Notes under the pieces: generated by a model
What the model saw: only the letters and a program-made list of their open reading frames with translations
Database searches by the model: none
What the model was told of the DNA's origin: nothing
Translations under genes and position numbers: made by a program
Shown: positions 57,534 to 64,000 of the stretch, in pieces
How the letters are laid out: every line of letters starts with the position of its first letter
How positions within the stretch are numbered: the stretch's first letter is position 1
NCBI RefSeq assembly: GCF_018257515.1
Contig: NZ_JAERJR010000003.1
Span: 212,090 to 276,089 of the forward strand
Direction of reading: 5' to 3'
Length of the DNA: 64,000 nt
From: Tatumella sp. JGM118
GTDB lineage: Bacteria; Pseudomonadota; Gammaproteobacteria; Enterobacterales; Enterobacteriaceae

Positions 57534-58895
57534 TTATCCCGCCTGAAGTAACCGCTGCTGAAGTTTCTGGTGGATACCGTCAAATCCGCCATTACTCATG
57601 ACCAGCAGGGTATCCCCTGGTTTTGCTTCCCGGGCAATCATCTCCACCAGCGTATCGATATCCGCACTCCAGTGTGCCGGCTGAAGACAAGCTTCTGCCA
57701 CTTCAGATACCTGCCAGCCGATATGGTGTGGCTGATAGAGAAAGACCTGATCAGCCTTGGCAAGCGATGGGGCAAGTTCATTCTTACTGATGCCCAGTTT
57801 CATGGTATTGGAGCGGGGTTCAAGGACTGCCAGAATCCGGCCGCCATTGCCGACTTTGCTGCGCAACGCTGACAGGGTCGCCAGTATGGCCGTCGGATGG
57901 TGTGCAAAATCATCATACACATCGATACCGTTAAACTGTCCCCGCAATTCCAGACGTCGTTTCGCATTCACAAAGTCATTCAGCGCCAGCGCCGCATTTT
58001 CCGGGGTCACACCGACATGTCGCGCGGCAGCCATCGCCATCAGCCCGTTATGCATGTTGTGTTCACCGACCAGCGACCAGTTGACCTCTGCCACCGGCTC
58101 GCCGTCATACAAAACTTTCCAGCGTGACGCATCTGCCGTGAGCTTTTGTGCCTGCCAGTGACCATGCTCGCCCAGCGTTTCCTGTTCACTCCAGCAGCCC
58201 ATATTGATGACCTGACGCAAATGGCTGTCCTGTTCAGGCCACAGGATTTTCCCCTGCCCCGGCACGATGCGTATCAGGTGATGGAACTGACGCTGAATAG
58301 CCCGTAAGTCATCGAAGATATCCGCATGATCGAACTCGAGGTTATTGAGGATCAGAGTACGCGGACAGTAATGGACGAATTTTGACCGCTTATCAAAAAA
58401 GGCACTGTCGTATTCATCGGCTTCGATCACAAAAAACGGACTGTCCCCCAGCCTGGCGGAAACATCAAAATTACCCGGCACACCGCCAATCACAAATCCC
58501 GGTGCCAGCCCGGCGGCTTCCAGGATCCAGGCCACCATCCCTGAGGTGGTGGTTTTACCGTGTGTTCCCGCGACCGCCAGCACCCAGCGGTCACGCAGCA
58601 CAAAATCGTGAAGCCATTGAGGACCGGACAGATACGGAATATTTTTTTCCAGCACCGCTTCCACGCAGGGATTCCCCCGCGCCATCGCGTTACCAATAAT
58701 GACCAGGTCAGGGGCCGGATCCAGTTGTACCGGGTCATAACCCTGAGTTAATTCAATACCCTGTTGTTCAAGCAGCGTGCTCATTGGCGGGTAAACATTG
58801 TTGTCCGAGCCGGTGACTTCATGTCCCAGCGCACGGGCGAGTATTGCTAACCCGCCCATAAATGTGCCACAAATACCCAGAATGTGAATTCGCAT
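57534..58895 (-). CDS. mpl: UDP-N-acetylmuramate:L-alanyl-gamma-D-glutamyl-meso-diaminopimelate ligase
   Basis: The 453-residue Mur-ligase-family enzyme reuses cell-wall tripeptide by joining it to UDP-MurNAc. It begins MRIHILGICGTFMGGLA, has the ATP loop GTHGKTTTSG (110-119), the EADEYDSAFFDKRSKF block and the C-terminal YDDFAHHPTAI motif. I start at ATG 58895 by family agreement; an upstream ATG at 58907 adds four residues. Divergent from fbp with about 150 bases between, as in E. coli. Confidence 0.96.
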   Translation of the reverse strand: MRIHILGICGTFMGGLAILARALGHEVTGSDNNVYPPMSTLLEQQGIELTQGYDPVQLDPAPDLVIIGNAMARGNPCVEAVLEKNIPYLSGPQWLHDFVLRDRWVLAVAGTHGKTTTSGMVAWILEAAGLAPGFVIGGVPGNFDVSARLGDSPFFVIEADEYDSAFFDKRSKFVHYCPRTLILNNLEFDHADIFDDLRAIQRQFHHLIRIVPGQGKILWPEQDSHLRQVINMGCWSEQETLGEHGHWQAQKLTADASRWKVLYDGEPVAEVNWSLVGEHNMHNGLMAMAAARHVGVTPENAALALNDFVNAKRRLELRGQFNGIDVYDDFAHHPTAILATLSALRSKVGNGGRILAVLEPRSNTMKLGISKNELAPSLAKADQVFLYQPHHIGWQVSEVAEACLQPAHWSADIDTLVEMIAREAKPGDTLLVMSNGGFDGIHQKLQQRLLQAG

Positions 58896-59045
58896 AAACA
58901 GATCCATTACCCAAAAGTTCAGCTACAGTGTAACTCCTGAGCCGACAACTAAGAAACAGATGATTGATTAAGTTGTTGCACCCCGATAAGGTTGCGATAG
59001 TGTTAATATCAGGTGAGTCATTAATTAACAAATCAGAGAATTGTT

Positions 59046-60053
59046 ATGAAAACATTGGGTGAATTTATTGTTGAGAAGCAGCATGACTTTCCTCATGCCA
59101 CCGGTGAACTTACCGCACTGATCTCGGCTATCAAGCTGGGTGCAAAGGTGATTCATCGTGATATTAATAAAGCCGGCCTGGTGGATATTCTTGGTACCAG
59201 CGGTGTCGAAAACATTCAGGGCGAGCAGCAAATGAAGCTGGATTTGTTCGCCAACGAAAAACTGAAATCTGCCCTGAAAGCCCGCGGGATCGTCGCCGGG
59301 ATTGCCTCCGAAGAGGAAGACGAGTTCGTCATTTTTGAAGGGGTCGAGGACGGTAAGTATGTGGTCCTGATGGATCCCCTCGACGGCTCTTCTAACATTG
59401 ATGTCAATGTCTCAGTCGGCACCATTTTCTCTATTTATCATCGTATCACCCCGACCGGAACGCCGGTGACCGAAGAAGACTTTATGCAACCGGGTACGCA
59501 GCAGGTGGCCGCAGGTTATGTGGTTTACGGGTCGTCCACTATGCTGGTCTACACCACCGGCCATGGAGTACATGCCTTTACCTATGACCCGTCACTCGGC
59601 CTGTTCTGTCTGAGCCAGGAGCGTATGACCTTTCCGCCACAGGGCAGTACATACTCCATAAACGAGGGCTACTACTCACGTTTCCCGAAAGGAGTAAAAA
59701 GATACATTAAATTCTGTCAGGAAGATGATGAAGCCAGCCGCCGCCCGTACACCTCACGGTATATTGGTTCACTGGTTGCCGACTTCCACCGCAACCTCCT
59801 GAAAGGCGGTATATACCTCTATCCGAGCACCGCTCAGTACCCGAACGGTAAATTACGTTTACTGTATGAATGTAATCCGATGGCTTTCCTGGCGGAGCAG
59901 GCCGGAGGGAAAGCCAGTGACGGCGCAAACCGTATTCTGGAACTGAAACCCCAGACTATCCACCAGCGGAGCCCGTTCTTCGTCGGTAACACTTCCATGG
60001 TCGATGACGTGGAACGTTTTATGCGCGAGAACCCTGAACAAGCGCCACGCTAA
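59046..60053 (+). CDS. fbp: Fructose-1,6-bisphosphatase class I
   Basis: The 335-residue enzyme removes the 1-phosphate of fructose 1,6-bisphosphate in gluconeogenesis. The metal-binding block [20 protein letters not shown] (read in parts, about 110-130), SEEEDEF and the [14 protein letters not shown] substrate loop are intact; length is close to E. coli Fbp (332). ATG 59046 follows AGAGAA. Single gene, divergent from mpl and followed by a hairpin. Confidence 0.97.
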   Translation: MKTLGEFIVEKQHDFPHATGELTALISAIKLGAKVIHRDINKAGLVDILGTSGVENIQGEQQMKLDLFANEKLKSALKARGIVAGIASEEEDEFVIFEGVEDGKYVVLMDPLDGSSNIDVNVSVGTIFSIYHRITPTGTPVTEEDFMQPGTQQVAAGYVVYGSSTMLVYTTGHGVHAFTYDPSLGLFCLSQERMTFPPQGSTYSINEGYYSRFPKGVKRYIKFCQEDDEASRRPYTSRYIGSLVADFHRNLLKGGIYLYPSTAQYPNGKLRLLYECNPMAFLAEQAGGKASDGANRILELKPQTIHQRSPFFVGNTSMVDDVERFMRENPEQAPR

Positions 60054-60083
60054 GCTCTGCGACACTGTCCGGGAGCCGTGTCA

Positions 60084-60117
60084 GTCACGATGTCTGCCTT
60101 ACGACAGACATCGTGAC
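60084..60117 (+). terminator. 13-bp hairpin after fbp
   Basis: GTCACGATGTCTG (60084-60096) and its exact complement (60105-60117) surround eight bases, 31 bases past fbp; outer bases can pair too (GTCA / TGAC). No T-tract. The rest of the 316-base fbp-ppa gap shows no gene; a TATAAT at 60326-60331 is the likely ppa -10 element. Confidence 0.6.
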
Positions 60118-60369
60118 CACTGACTTCGGGTCTGCGGTGTTTCCCGTCTCCCGGTGAGGGCCTGCCCCGCTCACGCTGACGTTCTCCCCGTATCTTCGCC
60201 CTGCCCCTGCGGCAACTGACGGTTTTTTATCCATCGTATCCCCCGACCTGGCCGGCCACGTTATTCCGCCCGGGGGGATCACTCTGAAAGAAGAAAAAGA
60301 GACAATACTTTCACTGTCAGTTAGCTATAATACCGGGCACTTAATTTACGTCACTAAAGGAATTAAACG

Positions 60370-60897
60370 ATGAGTTTGAACCTGGTTGAGGCAGGTAAAG
60401 ATCTGCCAGAAGATATTTACGTTATCATTGAAATCCCGGCGAACGCTGATCCTATCAAATACGAAGTAGATAAAGACTCAGGTGCTCTGTTTGTCGATCG
60501 TTTCATGTCTACTGCCATGTTCTACCCATGTAACTATGGTTACATCAACCATACCCTGTCTCTGGATGGTGATCCGGTAGACGTACTGGTCCCTACACCG
60601 TACCCGTTAGAGCATGGTTCTGTGATCCGTTGCCGCCCGGTGGGTGTACTGAAAATGACCGATGAGTCCGGTGAAGATGCTAAAGTCGTTGCTGTACCGC
60701 ACAGCAAACTGACCAAAGAGTACGATCACGTTAAAGATGTGACTGATCTTCCGGAATTACTGCGCGCTCAGATCACACATTTCTTTGAGCACTACAAAGA
60801 CCTGGAAAAAGGTAAGTGGGTGAAAGTTGACGGATGGGCCGATGCGGCTGCAGCGAAAGCTGAAATTCTGGAATCTTTCAAACGCGCTCAGAAGTAA
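60370..60897 (+). CDS. ppa: Inorganic pyrophosphatase
   Basis: The 175-residue essential enzyme hydrolyses pyrophosphate to two phosphates. It matches E. coli Ppa (176): [29 protein letters not shown] (read in parts) carries the metal-binding Asp residues (DGDPVD), and [10 protein letters not shown] and [15 protein letters not shown] are conserved. AAAGGA precedes ATG 60370. Codon choice is strongly biased, as expected for a highly expressed gene. Confidence 0.98.
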   Translation: MSLNLVEAGKDLPEDIYVIIEIPANADPIKYEVDKDSGALFVDRFMSTAMFYPCNYGYINHTLSLDGDPVDVLVPTPYPLEHGSVIRCRPVGVLKMTDESGEDAKVVAVPHSKLTKEYDHVKDVTDLPELLRAQITHFFEHYKDLEKGKWVKVDGWADAAAAKAEILESFKRAQK

Positions 60898-60910
60898 TTT
60901 CTGCTGAACG

Positions 60911-60948
60911 AAAAAAAACGCCGTCCGGTCAACAGACGGCGTTTTTTT
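60911..60948. terminator. Bidirectional intrinsic terminator between ppa and ytfP
   Basis: ACGCCGTC / GACGGCGT form the stem, with eight A residues (60911-60918) on one side and seven T residues (60942-60948) on the other, so it works for ppa on the plus strand and ytfP on the minus strand. Confidence 0.95.
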
Positions 60949-60962
60949 ATTGATGGCGATGT

Positions 60963-61301
60963 TCAGTCCCTTTCCAGCCAGTCGCCGCTGTCAATTCGCT
61001 GACGCCCGGCCACCGGACGTTGATAAATATACATCCATGCGCTGCCGTAAGGGGTAGAGATTAACCGGCGTGAATATTCCCCCCCGCGTGTTCTCAACGC
61101 ATCCAGCTCCCCCAGTGTGGTGGCATCAATCCGGTAGACCTCACAATAGACGCTACCTTCTCCCTCAACCACCCCGGGATAGAGCCCCAGATGATAAAGC
61201 TCATATCCCTCGGCCCGGTAATCCCCTAACCACTGCGCATTGGTCATCCAGTGACTATTTCCCTGCTTGCGCCTTAAACTGCCATAGACAATTATTCGCA
61301 T
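60963..61301 (-). CDS. ytfP: Gamma-glutamylcyclotransferase-fold protein YtfP
   Basis: The 112-residue protein has the family's opening [19 protein letters not shown] and GEYSRRLISTPYGSAWMYIYQ, a small beta barrel of the GGCT/BtrG type. The general acid Glu expected near the middle is in GELDALRTRGGEY. Function unproven. Its ATG overlaps the tamB stop by one base (TAATG), as in E. coli, so it is the last gene of the tamA-tamB-ytfP operon. Confidence 0.94.
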   Translation of the reverse strand: MRIIVYGSLRRKQGNSHWMTNAQWLGDYRAEGYELYHLGLYPGVVEGEGSVYCEVYRIDATTLGELDALRTRGGEYSRRLISTPYGSAWMYIYQRPVAGRQRIDSGDWLERD

Positions 61302-64000
61302 TACTGAAACTCGAACTGATAAAGCAAATCGAGCGCCTGGTCAACGCCAGACACGGCTTCCAAATAGAGTTTAGGCATCAGCCGGTAACGCAGTGTCAGT
61401 GTCGCCAGTGAATCAAATAAGCCGACACCATATTTTACCTGCAGTCCCGGCAGGACATATCCACTGACCTGCACTTGCTGACTATCGCCGACACCCGCGG
61501 TATCAAGCGCCAGGTTACTGACACCAAAGGTTTCACCAATTTTGCCCATCACCTGTCCGCTTTGTGCAACCCCGAGGCCAATCAAAGCCGATGTCAGCGC
61601 ATTACTGTCACCATCACTGCCCAGGCCTTGCCCGCGTAACAGATACGACAGGGCTTCCTGCTGTGACATTGCCGGGTCAGAGAACACTTCAACTTTCGGT
61701 GCATCTGCCAGACCGGTGACACGAATACCTGCGGTAACATCATCCTCTGTCGCTTCAGGATTACGGATAGCTTCCAGATTGACATAGGGTTCAGAAGGCG
61801 GTCCGGAGAACTGTAACTGTCCTTTACGAACCACAAGATCCTGACCATACGCATGGAAGCGTCCTGAAGGGATATTAATCTGTCCATTCAGCCCGAGTCC
61901 ATTCTTATCCTGTAATACTTTCAAATCTCCGTTCAGCCGGGCATCCAGACCGAAGGCGGACAAACGGACATCATTACCTATATGTATGATTAAATTACTA
62001 TTAATAGGAATTGCTGTCGTTTTCGGCTTAATAGGCTGTAAATTATCATCCAGCATTACCAGATCTGATGAATTACCGACGGCACTTTGCGGCACGGACT
62101 GTACAGTAATTCTTGCCCATGGGATATCCACCCGGCCATCCAGATTAAATGCAGCCGGCGTGGCTTCAAACACCAGGTCCGGAGAAACATCCATTCTGAC
62201 CATCGGTGGCACGGTGACACGGATCTTTTCCCCTTTCGCCGCAATCTTCGCCCGCCAGTTATCCAGCTGACTCCAGTCTGCATTGCCGGTCAGATTGAGG
62301 TTCCCCTGCCGTGTGCCGATCATCCCTTCAAGAGTGGAACTGACACCGTTGAACACCAGCTTCAGGTTGCCGGTGGTCATATCGATCGGCATAAAGTTAC
62401 CGTTGATATCCACATCGGTCAGTGCAGTCTGGCCGTAGACCCGCGGGTTAGCAAGATTTCCGCCCAGCCGTAACTGACTATTCAGTACCCCCTTGATCTG
62501 CTCTCCTGCGGCCAGCACCGGATTAAACAACCCGAGAGAGAAGTTATTGATATTGACGTTACCGCTCAGATTACGGACTTTTTGCGGGTCATTAATCAAT
62601 ATGTTTCCGTCCAGCTGACCGTTATTAGCAATCCGGATCAGCCAGCCAAGTTGCGCCTTACCGTTGACCAGCGACGCCTTCAGGTTCAGGGCATCAAATG
62701 CGACAGGCAGAGTTTTCCCCTGAACCTCCTGTTTTACCTCGACCCCTTTACCGTCCAGCACAACATTCCCGGTAGGTAAGCCTGAACCGGCTTTCCAGTT
62801 TACGCGGGCATCGCCACTGAACACCCCTTTCAGTTGCGTCGTGCCGGGTAACAGTGGTTTGAGCATCGCTAAATCAACACGGACTAACTGAATACGCGCA
62901 TGCCCGTCCGCGCCGGCGACAATCGGTTCCGGTACACAGATCTGCGCATCCGGATTCAGCCAGCAATGGCTGCCGACAGTGATACTCTTCAGCGTGTTTT
63001 TATAATCCAGACTCACGGCTTTGCTTAAGCGCCAGTCACCCACCGGGGTCGCAAAGCGGGTATTACTGAGAGACCCCTGCCAGCGTTGCTGCTGACGGTC
63101 AAAACTGCCCTTCAGGGTTAACTGCCCGGAAACCGGCTTGCCTTCTACCGTCAGTGTGAGCTGATGCTGTTTTTCACTGCCACTGGCATCCAGTACCACA
63201 CTACGGATATCCAGCGAATCCTGCCGGAGCTGGTTGAGCCGTAAGGCCAGTTTTCCGGCAATCTCTTTTCCGGAACTGACGTTACCTTTCAGACTGAAAT
63301 CATGGATCTGTAACTGCTGCCAGCGTAATGCCTGGCCCGCGAGGTCGGCCTGAATTTCCGGGGCTTCCAGTGTGCCGCGTGCTTTCACCGACCCTTTCAC
63401 CCTGCCGCCGAGACCTGGCAGTGCGTTATCCAGGTGCGAGGCGTCAATATCAGCATCGAGACTGATTTTTTTATCCAGCGCCCCTTTAATATCCAGCCGG
63501 TTTTGTCCCAGCGCCACGGTCACTCCGGGGATCGTCCACTGGTTATAACTGTTACCCGACAGGGAGCCTTTAACGTTCACCGCATTCTGTTTGACGTTCC
63601 CTTTCAGTAATAACGTCGGAACGCTGACCTGCCAGCTTCCGCCATACAGGCTGCCCCGGGTGGTGATCGTCCCGTCGAGACGTGACGGCCATTGCGGGTA
63701 TTGCTTCGCGGTATTGATGCCGGCCAGCGTCAGTTGGCTGTTCCAGCTGATAGCTTTCGTCCAGTCAACCAGAGCCTTAACATCCGCACTTCCCTGTAAT
63801 GCACCGATATGCAGTTTATCCAGTGAGAAATGCTGCGTATTCCCTTTCCCGTCCAGCGAAATATCTGCAGGAGGAATAGTGCTGCCCGACACCGAACTCC
63901 GGAACGCGATAGTGTAGTCAGTCGCTTTCCCGCCGGCCGTTAATGCCAGATTATTCACCAGCCATTCGGACTGCCCGCTCAGAGGCCAGCGTAATTGCGG
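61301..64000 (-). CDS. tamB: Translocation and assembly module protein TamB (C-terminal part)
   Basis: The frame is open to the right window edge (899 codons seen), so the N-terminal membrane anchor and first repeats are missing. The visible part is a long run of beta-strand repeats ([23 protein letters not shown] and similar) ending in the conserved DUF490/TamB domain with [27 protein letters not shown], read in parts, and a terminal YQFEFQ. TamB spans the periplasm as a hydrophobic groove that carries lipids to, or helps assemble beta-barrels in, the outer membrane with TamA. Coupled to ytfP. Confidence 0.96.
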   Translation of the reverse strand, partial: PQLRWPLSGQSEWLVNNLALTAGGKATDYTIAFRSSVSGSTIPPADISLDGKGNTQHFSLDKLHIGALQGSADVKALVDWTKAISWNSQLTLAGINTAKQYPQWPSRLDGTITTRGSLYGGSWQVSVPTLLLKGNVKQNAVNVKGSLSGNSYNQWTIPGVTVALGQNRLDIKGALDKKISLDADIDASHLDNALPGLGGRVKGSVKARGTLEAPEIQADLAGQALRWQQLQIHDFSLKGNVSSGKEIAGKLALRLNQLRQDSLDIRSVVLDASGSEKQHQLTLTVEGKPVSGQLTLKGSFDRQQQRWQGSLSNTRFATPVGDWRLSKAVSLDYKNTLKSITVGSHCWLNPDAQICVPEPIVAGADGHARIQLVRVDLAMLKPLLPGTTQLKGVFSGDARVNWKAGSGLPTGNVVLDGKGVEVKQEVQGKTLPVAFDALNLKASLVNGKAQLGWLIRIANNGQLDGNILINDPQKVRNLSGNVNINNFSLGLFNPVLAAGEQIKGVLNSQLRLGGNLANPRVYGQTALTDVDINGNFMPIDMTTGNLKLVFNGVSSTLEGMIGTRQGNLNLTGNADWSQLDNWRAKIAAKGEKIRVTVPPMVRMDVSPDLVFEATPAAFNLDGRVDIPWARITVQSVPQSAVGNSSDLVMLDDNLQPIKPKTTAIPINSNLIIHIGNDVRLSAFGLDARLNGDLKVLQDKNGLGLNGQINIPSGRFHAYGQDLVVRKGQLQFSGPPSEPYVNLEAIRNPEATEDDVTAGIRVTGLADAPKVEVFSDPAMSQQEALSYLLRGQGLGSDGDSNALTSALIGLGVAQSGQVMGKIGETFGVSNLALDTAGVGDSQQVQVSGYVLPGLQVKYGVGLFDSLATLTLRYRLMPKLYLEAVSGVDQALDLLYQFEFQ

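Overview
The window reads as a chromosomal segment of a member of the Enterobacterales. Several conserved blocks have the gene content and near-E. coli protein sequence expected there: alx, sstT, yqjA-mzrA-yqjCDEK-yqjG-yhaJ-yhaK; dolP-diaA-yraN-lpoA/rsmI/rnpB; cybC-pmbA-darP-mpl-fbp-ppa-ytfP-tamB. Base composition, accessory catabolic clusters and the order of blocks suggest an Erwiniaceae-like genus (Tatumella, Pantoea or Erwinia type), but the genus cannot be fixed from sequence alone. I see no rRNA, tRNA, transposase, integrase or phage gene. The one structural RNA gene is rnpB; a yybP-ykoY (manganese) riboswitch precedes alx.

Layout. 1-5.4 kb: a catabolic module with a class II aldolase (cut by the window edge), a fused amino-acid ABC permease-ATPase, a divergent LysR regulator, and a RidA / DUF1028 / M20-deacylase operon. 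5.4-6.05 kb: a gene-free stretch with a perfect inverted repeat and a G-rich 23/24-bp minisatellite. 6-12.8 kb: dimethylarginine hydrolase, then GABA use (gabP, gabT, divergent MocR-type regulator, Sad-type succinate semialdehyde dehydrogenase). 13-15.4 kb: a family 2 glycosyltransferase whose 3' end is tandemly duplicated, and an MFS transporter. 15.5-21.6 kb: betT and divergent betIBA, which make glycine betaine from choline. 21.7-24.9 kb: Fur-controlled fiu and piuC. 25-29.5 kb: ddlA, a GGDEF diguanylate cyclase, an e(P4)-type phosphatase lipoprotein and a shortened laccase-domain protein, followed by a three-copy 95-bp repeat. 30-42 kb: rlmG, a CBS-domain ClC channel, riboswitch-alx, sstT, the yqj operon, and yhaJ/yhaK. 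41.6-46.7 kb: dolP, diaA, yraN, lpoA, rsmI, rnpB.

46.8-55 kb is an accessory organosulfur cluster: a LysR regulator, a Sec-exported substrate-binding protein, an LLM flavin monooxygenase, an SfnB-like acyl-CoA-dehydrogenase-fold flavoprotein, a Tat-exported substrate-binding protein with its permease and ATPase, and an adducin-type aldolase-fold protein. It sits between two core blocks that lie far apart in E. coli. The combination looks like import and oxidative desulfurization of a sulfonate or sulfone whose carbon product is passed to the aldolase-fold enzyme; it is the best candidate in the window for an undescribed pathway. 55-64 kb returns to core genes and ends inside tamB.

A second theme is local tandem duplication in intergenic DNA. 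Two unrelated genes (glycosyltransferase and yqjG) have their 3' ends copied directly downstream with periods of 108 and 95 bp, and two more intergenic regions hold short tandem arrays. All assignments are from reading the sequence; no database search was run.
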